From Gaiellasilicea sp963811885 (GTDB taxonomy: Bacteria > Actinomycetota > Thermoleophilia > Gaiellales > Gaiellaceae), in assembly GCA_963811885.1 (NCBI GenBank), contig CAWETB010000012.1:327840-391839 (forward strand): 64,000 nt of DNA, given 5' to 3'. The notes under the pieces are model-generated. The model worked only from the letters and a program-made list of their open reading frames with translations. It did no database searches and was not told the DNA's origin. The translations under genes were made by a program, and so were the position numbers. Below, one piece after another: positions 17,162-25,806 of the stretch. The stretch's first letter is position 1. Each line of letters starts with the position of its first letter.

Positions 17162-18229
17162 GTGATCTCGTTCGCCAGAGGCGCCCCCGCGCCGGAATGC
17201 CTCGATGCGGAATTGCTCGCCGACTGCGCCCGCGCGGCCGTCCTCGGCGACCCGGGCGTGCTCGCGTACGGCCCCGGCGGCGGCTACGAGCCGCTCCGTG
17301 CCTGGCTCGGCGCCCGCCACGGCGTCGACGCCGCGCGCGTGGTCGTCACGAACGGCGGCCTGCAGGGGTTCGTCTTCTACACCGAGGAGCTGCTCGCCGA
17401 GCGCCCGGGCCGGGTGCTGGTGGAGGCGCCCACCTACGACCGGCCGCTGAAGATCCTTGCGCGGCTCGGCGCGGACGTGGTGCCGGTCGCGATGGACGCG
17501 GAGGGGCTCGACCCCGACGCGCTCGAGAGCGCGCTCCGCGGCGGCGAGACGAGCTTCCTCTACACGATCCCGACCTTCCAGAACCCGAGCGGGCGGACGC
17601 TCTCGACCGAGCGCCGCCGCCGCGTCGTCGAGCTGGCGCGCGAGCATGGTGTGCCGGTCCTCGAGGACGATCCCTACGGGCTCGTCCGCTACGAGGGCGA
17701 GCCGCCGCCGTCGCTGCACGAGCTCGAGGGCGGTGAGCTCGTCACGTACGCGTCGTCGTTCTCGAAGACCGTGGCGCCCGGCGTGCGGGTCGGCTGGTTC
17801 GCGGCGCCGGCCGACCTGGCCGCCCGGATCGAGGCGCGCGCCGTCTCGAACTACATCTCACCGCCGTTCCTGACGCAGGCGACCGTCCACGAGTTGATCG
17901 ACCGCGGCGCCTTCGAGCCGAACCTGGAGCGGATCCGCGGCCTGCTGAAGGCGCGGCGCGACGCGATGCTCGCGGCGCTCCAGCAGGAGCTCGCCGGTGA
18001 GGCGACGTGGAGCGAGCCCCAGGGCGGCTACTTCCTCTGGGTCGACCTGCCTGTCGACGCGGCAGACCTGCTCACGCGCGCCGAGGCCGCCGGCGTCACC
18101 TTCGTCAAGGGCGCCGACTTCTTCTCCGACGGGAGCGGGAGCCGCTCGGCGCGGCTCGCGTTCAGCTACGCGTCGCCGTCGGAGATCGGCGAGGGCGTCT
18201 CGACGCTCGCCTCGCTCCTGCGCGCCTGA
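17162..18229 (+). CDS. PLP-dependent aminotransferase, LysN/MocR-like fold I
   Basis: Fold-type I aminotransferase of 355 residues resembling 2-aminoadipate/alpha-amino acid aminotransferases that share the catalytic domain of MocR regulators. There is no N-terminal DNA-binding domain. Visible: YGPGGGYEPLRAWL, NGGLQGF (phosphate-binding loop), TIPTFQNPSG, ILEDDPYG-like LEDDPYGLVRY (pyridine-contacting aspartate), the PLP lysine in SSFSKTVAPGVRVGW, and the carboxylate-binding arginine near RLAFSYAS. GTG 17162 is supported by the box at 17150. Substrate is uncertain. The last 64 bases overlap the convergent LapA-like gene. Confidence 0.85.
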   Translation: MISFARGAPAPECLDAELLADCARAAVLGDPGVLAYGPGGGYEPLRAWLGARHGVDAARVVVTNGGLQGFVFYTEELLAERPGRVLVEAPTYDRPLKILARLGADVVPVAMDAEGLDPDALESALRGGETSFLYTIPTFQNPSGRTLSTERRRRVVELAREHGVPVLEDDPYGLVRYEGEPPPSLHELEGGELVTYASSFSKTVAPGVRVGWFAAPADLAARIEARAVSNYISPPFLTQATVHELIDRGAFEPNLERIRGLLKARRDAMLAALQQELAGEATWSEPQGGYFLWVDLPVDAADLLTRAEAAGVTFVKGADFFSDGSGSRSARLAFSYASPSEIGEGVSTLASLLRA

Positions 18230-18465
18230 CGGCGCCGGTACAGCTGCGAGAGCAGCACGCCGCCGACGAGCCCTGCGAGGAGCGAGAGCAGGATCACCCA
18301 GATCAACGAGGTGCGCGCCTGGCCGAAGACGAAGTCGACCGAGGCCTCCTTGTCGTTGCCGGCGACGAACGCGATCAGGTAGCCGCCGATCAGCACGAGC
18401 AGGCCGACCCGGATCCAGAGCCGCGGCTGCCAGCTGCGGTCGAACTCGTCGCGCGGCGACTCCAT
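18166..18465 (-). CDS. LapA-like (DUF1049) small membrane protein
   Basis: 99 residues with two hydrophobic helices (VGLLVLIGGYLIAFVAGN and SLIWVILLSLLAGLVGGVLL) joined by SVDFVFGQARTS, the pattern of LapA/DUF1049 proteins. Basic residues follow the second helix. ATG at 18465 is chosen because it gives a short hydrophilic N terminus. In enterobacteria LapA relates to LPS assembly, but this organism probably has no LPS, so function is open. It ends the minus-strand gene run after the PDZ/S16 protease. Confidence 0.75.
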   Translation of the reverse strand: MESPRDEFDRSWQPRLWIRVGLLVLIGGYLIAFVAGNDKEASVDFVFGQARTSLIWVILLSLLAGLVGGVLLSQLYRRRQARRSEASVETPSPISDGDA

Positions 18466-18475
18466 GAGCGGAAGC

Positions 18476-18658
18476 CTACGCGGCCGCGAAACCGGGTGCA
18501 GCAGCCGGAAGGGGGACGAGGCGTGGCTGTCGGGGCGGCTCGAGCACGCCTGCCGTCGCATGGCGGAACGTGGGGCACGGGTTATCGCCGGGGAGAGCGC
18601 ACAACCCTGCGCGGCGGAAGTAGCAGTCACTGCATTTTGCTTGAGTGCGTTTGCCCAT
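18476..18658 (-). CDS. 60-residue Cys-rich protein
   Basis: Begins MGKRTQAKCSDCYFRRAGLC, followed by ALPGDNPCPTFRHA, so four cysteines are arranged C-x2-C-x7-C-x7-C, fitting a small zinc- or iron-binding motif. The C-terminal third is Pro/Ala-rich and probably disordered. AAAAGGGAAT just before the ATG at 18658 is a fair Shine-Dalgarno site. I do not recognise a named family. It lies between the S16 protease and LapA-like genes on the same strand. Confidence 0.6.
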   Translation of the reverse strand: MGKRTQAKCSDCYFRRAGLCALPGDNPCPTFRHATAGVLEPPRQPRLVPLPAAAPGFAAA

Positions 18659-18791
18659 ATTCCCTTTTGCTCGTCTCTCGTCCCCTCCGGACTCGGCCAT
18701 TGTGGCGATCCGGTTACGAGGCATCAAGCCCCCTTTCGAGGAAAACCGTGCAATTTCCGGAGGATTCGGCGGCCAAAAAAACCGCTGCTAA

Positions 18792-19787
18792 CTACGGTTT
18801 TCTTTTCAACGTTGCCAGTGCTTGCAACGCCTGTCGAAAACTCTCCACAGGGATGATCCGCAAATTCCCTGCATGCCGCCGGGCCTCTTCTGCGTTCTCC
18901 CCAGCCGGCACGAGGAAGACGTCCGCGCCGGACCGCCGTGCGCCGATCACCTTCTGCTTCACGCCGCCGATCGGCAGCACGCTGCCGTCGAGCTCGATCT
19001 CGCCCGTCGCCGCCACGTTGAGACCGTGGTCGACGTTGCCGCGCAGCTCCTCGACGATGTCGAGCGCGAACGCGAGCCCCGCCGAGGGCCCGCCGACGCC
19101 GGCCAGATCGATGTCGACGTCGATCGGCAGCTTGATGTCGGCCGACTGCTCGACCTGGACCCCGACGATCGGCCGCCCGTCCTGGCTCGCGATCGTCCCG
19201 ACCTCGATCACCTTCGTGGCGCCGTCGCGGCGGACGCGCAGCTTCACCGTCTCGCCGGGCTTGTGCGTCCCGATCAGGCGGCGCAGGTCGTCCGGCGTCT
19301 GCACCGGCTTGCCGTCGACGCCGATCACGACGTCGGTCGGCTGGATCTTTCCGTGGGCCGGCGCGTCGGAGGCGACTCCGACGACGAGGGCGCCCTCCGG
19401 CTTGGCCGTGACCTTGTAGCCGAGCTCGCGGAGCGCGACCGCGGCTGCGACCTGCTGCGAGCGGCTCATCGCCTGGAGGTTCTGGCGGCGGCGCTCGCCG
19501 AAGTTCGACCCCGGCGGCACGAGCGCCTGCTCGGGGACGATGTCGGCGCCGTCGGGCCGGGTCGCCGCGGCCAGCTTCTCGAGCAGCGAGGCCTCGCGCA
19601 CGACCACGTCGACGTAGTAGATCCCGCCGGGTGCGTGCGGCTTCTCGCCCTCGACCTTGACCTTGTCGGCGAGCGGCTTGGCCGCGTCGGGCAGGAGCAG
19701 GTAGCTGTTCGAGGGCACGATCCACATCGCGCCGACCGTCAGCGCGCCGAGGACGAGCCCGCCGATTGCGAGCCGGCCGAGCTTCAC
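18792..19787 (-). CDS. PDZ-Lon (S16) domain membrane serine protease, YlbL-like
   Basis: A 331-residue membrane-anchored protease. One N-terminal transmembrane helix (LAIGGLVLGALTVGAMWIV), a PDZ domain at ~120-195, and a C-terminal Lon-type peptidase S16 domain. The catalytic dyad is visible: Ser235 in GVGGPSAGLAF and Lys277 in GGVKQKVIGARRSGA. This architecture matches the YlbL/Rv3194c group. GTG at 19787 overlaps the SDR stop as GTGA, with CAGGAG upstream, so it is coupled to the SDR gene. Confidence 0.9.
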   Translation of the reverse strand: MKLGRLAIGGLVLGALTVGAMWIVPSNSYLLLPDAAKPLADKVKVEGEKPHAPGGIYYVDVVVREASLLEKLAAATRPDGADIVPEQALVPPGSNFGERRRQNLQAMSRSQQVAAAVALRELGYKVTAKPEGALVVGVASDAPAHGKIQPTDVVIGVDGKPVQTPDDLRRLIGTHKPGETVKLRVRRDGATKVIEVGTIASQDGRPIVGVQVEQSADIKLPIDVDIDLAGVGGPSAGLAFALDIVEELRGNVDHGLNVAATGEIELDGSVLPIGGVKQKVIGARRSGADVFLVPAGENAEEARRHAGNLRIIPVESFRQALQALATLKRKP

Positions 19788-20528
19788 AGCGAGCTCCTGG
19801 TGAGGCCGCCGTCGACGCCGATCGCCGCGCCGGTCACGTACGAGGCGCGGTCGGAGGCGAGGAAGCAGACGACGTCCCCGATCTCACGCGGTGTGCCGAG
19901 GCGGCCGAGCGGGATCGTGGCGAGGTCGGCCTCGGTCGGCCCGTCCGGATAGACCTCCCTGATCCGTTCCGTGTCGATGCGGCCGGGGGCGACGGAGTTG
20001 ACCGTGATCCCCTTCGGGCCGAGCTCCCGCGACGCCGTCTTCAGCCAGCCGACGAGCCCGGGCCGGACGGCGCTGGAGAGCGCGAGCCGGTCGATCGGCT
20101 CCTTGACCGCGCTCGACGTGATCGCGATCACGCGGCCGTGGCCGCTGGCCTCGAGGTGGGGGAGGCAGAGGCGCACGAGACGGATCGACGAGAGCAGCAA
20201 GAGCTGGACCGCGTCCTCGAGCTGCTCGTCGGCGAACTCGAACGAGCCGGTGCGCGGCGGGCCGCCGGAGTTGAGGACGAGGACATCGACGCCGCCGAAG
20301 CGCTCGACGGCCGTGTCGACCAGCCGTGCGAGGTCGTCGAGGATTCCTGACGTCGCCGGCGACGGGCACGGCGCCGAGCCGCGACGCCTCGCGCTCGAGC
20401 GTCTCGCGGCCGCGCGCGAAGAGCACCAGGTTCGCGCCCGCCTCGGCGAGCGCCTCCGCGCAACCGAGGCCGATTCCGGCGGAGCCCCCGCAGACGATCG
20501 CCGTGCGCCCGCGGAGTCCGAGTTCCAT
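19784..20528 (-). CDS. Short-chain dehydrogenase/reductase (one-base frame break)
   Basis: NAD(P)-dependent oxidoreductase of the classical SDR family, 247 residues after correction. Starts MELGLRGRTAIVCGGSAGIG with the glycine-rich cofactor motif GGSAGIG. The active site has the serine in AITSSAVKEP and a downstream PGLVGWLKTAS segment. The usual YxxxK tyrosine is not obvious there: the position reads SSAVRPGLVGWLKT, so catalytic competence is uncertain. The C-terminal IGVDGGLTRSSL is typical. The frame breaks near 20340 (GDVRNP-DDLARLVD), fixed by removing one base. mdh ends 5 bases upstream and the protease start overlaps the stop. Confidence 0.82.
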
Positions 20529-20533
20529 CCGTG

Positions 20534-21457
20534 TCAGCCGGTGAGGACGGAGACGACCTCGCGGACCGCGTCCGCGGAGGCCTTCAGCGCCTGCTGCTCG
20601 GCGTCGTCGAGGTCGAGCTCGACGATGCGTTCGATCCCCTTCGATCCGAGCACGACCGGCACGCCCATGTAGAGGCCGTCGATGCCGTACTCCCCCTCGA
20701 GGTAGGCGGTGCAGGGGAGGACTCGTTTCTCGTCGAGGACGATCGCGTCGACCATCTGCGCCGCGGCCGCGCCGGGCGCGTACCAGGCCGACGTCCCGAG
20801 CAGGTTGACGAGCTCGCCGCCGCCCTTCGCGGTGCGCTCGACCATCGCCTGGATCCGGTCCTCGGCGACGAGCTTGCGGAGCGGGATCCCGCCGACCGTG
20901 GTCGCCGTCACGACGGGCACCATCTGGTCGCCGTGGCCGCCGAGCACCATCGCGGTCACGTCCTTGATCGACATCCCCGTCTCCCACGCGATGAAGGTCG
21001 AGAAGCGGGCGGTGTCGAGGATCCCGGCCATCCCGAAGACGCGCTCCTTCGGCCAGCCGGAGACGTTCTTGGCCACGTGGCACATCGCGTCGAGCGGGTT
21101 CGAGACGACGACGACGATCGCCTCGGGGCTCGCGGCCGCGACCTGCTCGGTGACGGAGCCGACGATCTTCTCGTTCGTCTGCACCAGGTCGTCGCGGCTC
21201 ATCCCGGGCTGGCGCGGCAGGCCGGCGGTGATCACGACCACCTCCGAGCCCGCGGTCTCCTCGTAGCCGTTCGAGCCGGTGACGCTCGCCTCGTAGCCGA
21301 GTACCGCAGCCGCCTGGTCGATGTCGAGCGCCTTCCCCTGCGGCAGGCCCTCCTTGATGTCGACGAGGACGACGTCGGCGTAGTCGCGGCGCGCGAGCTC
21401 CTGCGCGCAGGTCGCGCCGACGTTGCCGGCGCCGACGACGGTGACCTTGTGCCTCAC
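20534..21457 (-). CDS. mdh: Mdh, malate dehydrogenase
   Basis: TCA cycle malate dehydrogenase of the lactate/malate dehydrogenase type, 307 residues. NAD-binding GAGNVGATCAQEL, the acidic residue after strand 2 (VLVDIKEG) indicating NAD, active-site loop LPRQPGMSRDDLV with substrate arginines, SNPLDAM, and the catalytic histidine in GGHGDQMVP. Starts with GTG at 21457, overlapping the icd stop as GTGA, so the two genes are translationally coupled. The frame is intact. Confidence 0.95.
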   Translation of the reverse strand: MRHKVTVVGAGNVGATCAQELARRDYADVVLVDIKEGLPQGKALDIDQAAAVLGYEASVTGSNGYEETAGSEVVVITAGLPRQPGMSRDDLVQTNEKIVGSVTEQVAAASPEAIVVVVSNPLDAMCHVAKNVSGWPKERVFGMAGILDTARFSTFIAWETGMSIKDVTAMVLGGHGDQMVPVVTATTVGGIPLRKLVAEDRIQAMVERTAKGGGELVNLLGTSAWYAPGAAAAQMVDAIVLDEKRVLPCTAYLEGEYGIDGLYMGVPVVLGSKGIERIVELDLDDAEQQALKASADAVREVVSVLTG

Positions 21458-22545
21458 GGGAGAACCTCCAGCTTCTCGATGATCGCGTCCGCGACCTCGC
21501 TCGTGCCGACCGCGGTCGGGTCGTCCCGGGTCGGCTTCATGTCGTAGGTGACGCTCTTGCCGTCGGCGATGATCTCCGCGATCGCGTGCTCGAGCCGGCC
21601 GGCCGCCGCGCCCTCGTCGAGGTGGCGGAGCATCAGCATCCCCGAGAGCATCATCGCCATCGGGTTGACCTTGTTCTGGCCTGTGTACTTGGGAGCCGAG
21701 CCATGGGTCGGCTCGAAGACGGCGGTGTTCGCGCCGAAGTTCGCGCCCGGCGCCAGGCCGAGGCCGCCGATCAGGCCGGCGCAGAGGTCGGAGACGATGT
21801 CGCCGTAGAGGTTCGGCAGCACGAGCACGTCGTACTCCTCGGGCCGCTGCACGAGCTGCATCGAGAGGTTGTCGACGATGCGCTCGTCGAACTCGATGTC
21901 CCCGTTCTCGGCCGCGACGTCCTGCGCGACGTGGAGGAAGAGGCCGTCGGTGAACTTCATGATGTTCGCCTTGTGGATCGCCGTCACCTTGCGGCGGCCG
22001 TTGCGGCGCGCATAGTCGAAGGCGAACTGGACGATCTGGCGCGTCCCGGTCTCGGAGATCGGCTTGATCGAGATCCCGGAGTCGCGGCGGATGTTCGGAT
22101 AGCCCTTCTGCCCGAGCCAGTCGAGCAGCTCGTCGGCATCCTCGGTGCCCTCCTCGAACTCGACGCCGGCGTAGAGGTCCTCGGTGTTCTCGCGGATCAC
22201 GATCAGGTCGACGTTCGCGTAGCGCGAGCGCACGCCCGGGTAGCTCTTGCAGGGGCGGACCTGGCCGTAGAGGTCGAGTGACTTGCGCAGGCCGACGTTG
22301 ACGGAGCGGAAACCGCCGCCGACCGGGGTCGTGATCGGCCCCTTCAGCGCGGTCCCGTTCTGCCGGATCGACTCGAGCACGTGGTCGGGAAGCGGGTTGC
22401 CGCCGTTCTGATCCATCACGTCGCTGCCCGCGTGCTGGACGTCCCACTCGAACTCGACGCCGGTCGCCTCGAGCACGCGGCGGGTCGCCTCGGCGAGCTC
22501 AGGGCCGGTCCCGTCGCCGGGGATCAGTGTCACGCGATGCGCCAT
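21454..22545 (-). CDS. icd: Isocitrate dehydrogenase, IDH/IMDH family
   Basis: Oxidative decarboxylation of isocitrate in the TCA cycle, 363 residues. Opens MAHRVTLIPGDGTGPELAEA, then substrate motif KGPITTPVGGGFRSVNVGLRK, RENTEDLYAGVEFEEG, HKANIMKFTDGLF, the metal-binding LPNLYGDIVSDLCAGLIGG and FEPTHGSAPKYTGQNKVNP. The short form and the motif around EPTHGSAPKY suggest NAD-dependent enzyme, but cofactor is not proven; homoisocitrate or 3-isopropylmalate dehydrogenases are relatives. Gene neighbours mdh and gltA favour isocitrate. ATG 22545 has a TAAAGT box 10 bases upstream. Confidence 0.88.
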   Translation of the reverse strand: MAHRVTLIPGDGTGPELAEATRRVLEATGVEFEWDVQHAGSDVMDQNGGNPLPDHVLESIRQNGTALKGPITTPVGGGFRSVNVGLRKSLDLYGQVRPCKSYPGVRSRYANVDLIVIRENTEDLYAGVEFEEGTEDADELLDWLGQKGYPNIRRDSGISIKPISETGTRQIVQFAFDYARRNGRRKVTAIHKANIMKFTDGLFLHVAQDVAAENGDIEFDERIVDNLSMQLVQRPEEYDVLVLPNLYGDIVSDLCAGLIGGLGLAPGANFGANTAVFEPTHGSAPKYTGQNKVNPMAMMLSGMLMLRHLDEGAAAGRLEHAIAEIIADGKSVTYDMKPTRDDPTAVGTSEVADAIIEKLEVLP

Positions 22546-22555
22546 CCGGCGCAGC

Positions 22556-22561
22556 ACTTTA
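22556..22561 (-). promoter_or_regulatory. -10 box TAAAGT for icd-mdh
   Basis: On the minus strand TAAAGT ends 10 bases before the icd ATG. It faces the citrate synthase promoter only 28 bases away. Confidence 0.5.
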
Positions 22562-22589
22562 CCGACGCATCGGCGCGTGCCGTTGCGGG

Positions 22590-22595
22590 TAATGT
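22590..22595 (+). promoter_or_regulatory. -10 box TAATGT for gltA
   Basis: TAATGT ends 8 bases before the ATG at 22604. The short gap between divergent boxes suggests that icd and gltA share a control region. Confidence 0.5.
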
Positions 22596-22603
22596 CCTGC
22601 GCG

Positions 22604-23731
22604 ATGGCAGGCCCCAAGAAGTCCGTCGCTCTCTCGGGCGTCTCCGTCGCGGAGACGAGCATCTGCTCGATCGACCCCGACGAGGGCGTGCTCATGTACC
22701 GCGGCTACGACATCGCCGGGCTGGCGGAGAACGCGAGCTACGAAGAGGTCGCGTTTCTCCTGCTCGAAGGCGACCTGCCGACGAGCGACGAGCTCGACGC
22801 CTTCAAGGAGCAGCTGGCCTCCGCCCGGGAGCTGCCGCGCGCGGTGACGACGATCATCGACGGGAACGCGATGGACGCGTCGCCGATGGAGATGATGCGC
22901 ACCGCCGTCTCGGCGCTCTCCTTCTCCGATCCGGCCGAGGACGCGATCGACCGCGAGAGCGAGCACCGCAAGGCGGTCACGCTGATCGCCCAGCTGCCGA
23001 CGATCGTCGCCCGCTACGAGCGCCGCCGCCGCGGCGAGCGCGCGATCGACCCGGACCCGACGCTCGACTACGCCGAGAACTTCCTGGCCATGCTGCGCGG
23101 CGAGATCCCGACGGCGGAGGAGGCGCGTGCGTTCGAGATCGCGATGATCCTCCACGCCGAGCACGAGATGAACGCGTCCACCTTCACGGCCCGCGTCGTC
23201 GCCGGCACGAACGCCGACATGCACTCCGCGATCGTGGCTGCGATCTCGGCGCTGAAGGGGCCGCTGCACGGCGGCGCCAACCAGGCGGCGATGGCGATGC
23301 TCGAGGAGTTCGGCTCGCCCGCCGGCGTCGCGGACGGCGTCCGCGCGCGGCTCGAGGCGAAGAAGCCGCTCTACGGCTTCGGCCATCCGCTCTACCGCGC
23401 GATGGACCCGCGTGCGCCGATCCTGCGCCGGCTCTCGGAGCAGTTCTCCGACGAGCAGGCCGATCCCGACTTCCTCGAGCTCGCGAAGGTGGCCGAGGCC
23501 GAGGCCCTCGAGCAGAAGGGCCTGTGGCCGAACGTCGACCTCTACTCCGGCGTGCTCTACCACGAGCTCGGGATCCCGACCGACCTCTTCATCCCGCTCT
23601 TCGAGATGAGCCGCGTCGCCGGCCAGGCGGCGCACGTGCTGGAGCAGCACGCCGGCGGCAAGATCATCCGGCCGAGCGCCGAGTACGTCGGCGAGCCGCG
23701 CCGGGACTATCCGGTCCGCGAGCCGAGCTGA
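22604..23731 (+). CDS. gltA: Citrate synthase
   Basis: Condenses acetyl-CoA and oxaloacetate, the entry step of the TCA cycle. 375 residues, the short (type I, dimer) form. Visible active-site blocks: HAEHEMNASTFTARVV, GPLHGGANQAAMAML, GFGHPLYRAMDPRAPIL and EMSRVAGQAAHVLEQ. The upstream in-frame ATG codons were rejected because the ATG at 22604 follows a TAATGT box and gives MAGPKKSVALSG. 2-Methylcitrate synthase is a close alternative. A second citrate synthase gene starts 10 bases after the stop. Confidence 0.9.
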   Translation: MAGPKKSVALSGVSVAETSICSIDPDEGVLMYRGYDIAGLAENASYEEVAFLLLEGDLPTSDELDAFKEQLASARELPRAVTTIIDGNAMDASPMEMMRTAVSALSFSDPAEDAIDRESEHRKAVTLIAQLPTIVARYERRRRGERAIDPDPTLDYAENFLAMLRGEIPTAEEARAFEIAMILHAEHEMNASTFTARVVAGTNADMHSAIVAAISALKGPLHGGANQAAMAMLEEFGSPAGVADGVRARLEAKKPLYGFGHPLYRAMDPRAPILRRLSEQFSDEQADPDFLELAKVAEAEALEQKGLWPNVDLYSGVLYHELGIPTDLFIPLFEMSRVAGQAAHVLEQHAGGKIIRPSAEYVGEPRRDYPVREPS

Positions 23732-23741
23732 GGGAGAGACG

Positions 23742-24827
23742 ATGAGCGACTTCAAGCCCGGACTCGAAGGCGTCGTCGCGTTCGAGACCGAGATCGCCGA
23801 GCCCGACCGCGAGGGCGGCGCGCTCCGCTACCGCGGCGTCGACATCGAGGAGCTCGTCGGCAACTACCGCTTCGAGCAGGTCTGGGGCCTGCTCGTCGAC
23901 GAGAGCTTCTCGCCGGGGCTGCCCGCCGCCGAGCCCTACGAGGGCGGCGGCCTGACCGGGAACACGCCGGCCGACCTCCAGGCCGTGACCGCGCGGCTCG
24001 GCGCCGAGTGGGGCGTCAAGAAGCTGATCGACATCTCGGACGACGAGGCGCGCGAGGATCTGCGCCGCCTCTCGGCCCAGTTCATCTCGATCGCCGCCCA
24101 GTCGGCGCGAATCGCCGATGGGAACGACGACCGGATCGCGCCGCAGGCGGTCGCCCAGGGTGAGACGACCGCCGAGCGATTCTTCCTCGAGTGGCGGGGC
24201 GAGGCCGACCCGAAGCACGTGCAGGCGCTCGACACGTACTGGATCTGCACCTGCGAGCACGGGCTCAACGCCTCGACGTTCGTCGCAAGGATCACCGCCT
24301 CGACCGGCTCCGACTGCGCCGCCGCGCTCTCGTCGGCGGTCGGCGCGCTCTCCGGCCCGCTCCACGGCGGCGCGCCCGCCCGCGTGCTGCCGATGCTCGA
24401 CGCGGCCGCCGAGTCGGGCGATCCCGAGGGGTACGTCCAGGGGCTGATCGAGCGCGGCGAGCGGCTGATGGGCTTCGGCCACCGCGTCTACCGCGCCGAG
24501 GATCCGCGCGCACGCCTGCTCAAGAAGACGGCGAAGGAGCTCGGTGCGCCGCGCTACGAGGTCGCCGACAAGCTCGAGGCCGCGGCGCTCGAGGCGCTGC
24601 GGAAGAAGTCACCCGACCGTCCGCTCGAGACGAACGTCGAGTTCTGGTCGGCGGTCGTGCTCGACGTCGCCGGGGTCCCGCCGGAGCTCGCACCCGCGAT
24701 GTTCGCCTGCTCGCGCACCGCCGGCTGGTCGGCGCACATCCTCGAGCAGAAGAAGCTGAGCCGGCTCGTGCGGCCGTCCGCGCGCTACGTCGGCCCGGGC
24801 GCCCGTCCGGCCTCCTCGATCTCGTGA
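23742..24827 (+). CDS. Second citrate synthase, CitA-like
   Basis: A 361-residue citrate synthase paralogue, clearly different from its neighbour, similar to the actinobacterial CitA (citrate synthase 2) type. Blocks present: LRYRGVDIEEL, CEHGLNASTFVARI, GPLHGGAPARVLPML, GFGHRVYRAEDPRARLL and CSRTAGWSAHILEQ. The catalytic histidines are in EHGLNAS and GFGHRVY. GGGAGAGACG before ATG 23742 is a good Shine-Dalgarno site. It may be citrate or 2-methylcitrate synthase, or form a hetero-oligomer with the first. Its stop overlaps the next GTG (GTGA). Confidence 0.88.
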   Translation: MSDFKPGLEGVVAFETEIAEPDREGGALRYRGVDIEELVGNYRFEQVWGLLVDESFSPGLPAAEPYEGGGLTGNTPADLQAVTARLGAEWGVKKLIDISDDEAREDLRRLSAQFISIAAQSARIADGNDDRIAPQAVAQGETTAERFFLEWRGEADPKHVQALDTYWICTCEHGLNASTFVARITASTGSDCAAALSSAVGALSGPLHGGAPARVLPMLDAAAESGDPEGYVQGLIERGERLMGFGHRVYRAEDPRARLLKKTAKELGAPRYEVADKLEAAALEALRKKSPDRPLETNVEFWSAVVLDVAGVPPELAPAMFACSRTAGWSAHILEQKKLSRLVRPSARYVGPGARPASSIS

Positions 24828-25321
24828 ACCTGACCGAGGCCGCGGCTCGCGCCGACGAGCTCGCCGCTGCCGGTGACCAGACGGCGCTCGCAACCCTCCG
24901 CCAGCAGTGGGACGAGGAGCTGGAGCACTCGGCCCGGAGCCCCGACTACCGGATCCGCGCCCAGGCCTATCGCGCGATCGCGCAGTTCCGCTTCCGCCAG
25001 AAGCTCGAGCTCGTCCGGCGCGGGCTGCAGGACGAGAGCCCGGCCGCGCGCGGCTCGGCCCTGATCGCGCTCGAGGGCCTCTCGCGCGACCATCCCGGCG
25101 ACGTCAACGGGATGCGGGCGCTGCTGCACGAGATCGCGACGAACGATCCCAACCTCGCCGTGCGGCGGCTCGGCATCGTCGTCCTGAAGAACGGCTCGCC
25201 GCAGCGCGAGACGATCCTCGTCCTCAACGGGCTCGCGGACGACGACGAGCAGGACGCGGAGCTGCGCAAGACCGCCAAGGCCGTCGCGACGGCGCTGCAG
25301 AAGCGCGCCAACACCAAGTGA
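24824..25321 (+). CDS. HEAT-repeat-like helical protein
   Basis: 165-residue all-helical protein. Repeated pattern of helix pairs with conserved AR/AL/GL spacing (RIRAQAYRAIAQF, AARGSALIALEGLS, LAVRRLGIVVLKNG, ELRKTAKAVATALQK) resembles HEAT/PBS-lyase-type repeats used as protein-binding scaffolds. No catalytic motif. GTG at 24824 overlaps the upstream stop and the purE GTG overlaps its own stop, so it is tightly coupled on both sides. The family is not named here; the repeat call is inference from the helix pattern. Confidence 0.6.
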   Translation: MNLTEAAARADELAAAGDQTALATLRQQWDEELEHSARSPDYRIRAQAYRAIAQFRFRQKLELVRRGLQDESPAARGSALIALEGLSRDHPGDVNGMRALLHEIATNDPNLAVRRLGIVVLKNGSPQRETILVLNGLADDDEQDAELRKTAKAVATALQKRANTK

Positions 25322-25806
25322 CCGCGGTCGTCGGCGTGATCATGGGCTCGCGCTCCGACTGGGAGACGATGCGCCACGCCTGCGAGACGCTGGAGGCGCT
25401 CGACGTCCCGTTCGAGCAGCAGGTCGTGTCGGCGCACCGGACTCCCGACCTCCTCTTCGAGTACGCGGGCTCGGCGGAGGAGCGCGGCCTGCAGGTCCTG
25501 ATCGCCGGCGCGGGCGGCGCGGCGCACCTGCCGGGGATGGCCGCGTCGAAGACCAACCTCCCCGTCCTCGGCGTCCCGGTCGAGTCGAAGACCCTGAAGG
25601 GGATGGACTCGCTGCTCTCGATCGTCCAGATGCCCGCGGGCGTGCCGGTGGGGACGCTCGCGATCGGCCGGGCCGGTGCGGTCAACGCCGCGCTGCTCGC
25701 CGCCGCGATCGTCGCGCGCTCCGACGAGGGCGTCCGCGAGCGGCTCGCGCGCTACCGCGCGGAGCAGACCGAGTCGGTGCTGGCGAATCCCGACCCGGCT
25801 GCGTGA
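25318..25806 (+). CDS. purE: PurE, N5-carboxyaminoimidazole ribonucleotide mutase
   Basis: Class I PurE of purine synthesis, converting N5-CAIR to CAIR. 162 residues, family length. MGSRSDWETM (phosphate-binding), VVSAHRTP (substrate-binding histidine), IAGAGGAAHLPGMAAS and LPVLGVPVESKTLKGMDSLLSIVQMPAGVPV are complete. GTG at 25318 overlaps the upstream stop, and purK follows with another GTGA overlap. The two enzymes act in sequence. Confidence 0.96.
   Translation: MTAVVGVIMGSRSDWETMRHACETLEALDVPFEQQVVSAHRTPDLLFEYAGSAEERGLQVLIAGAGGAAHLPGMAASKTNLPVLGVPVESKTLKGMDSLLSIVQMPAGVPVGTLAIGRAGAVNAALLAAAIVARSDEGVRERLARYRAEQTESVLANPDPAA

Noticed and set aside
18658..18792. Possible riboswitch in the AT-richer gap after the S16 protease gene
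   Set aside because: The stretch has short A/T runs, but I could not match it to any riboswitch consensus, including cyclic di-GMP types.
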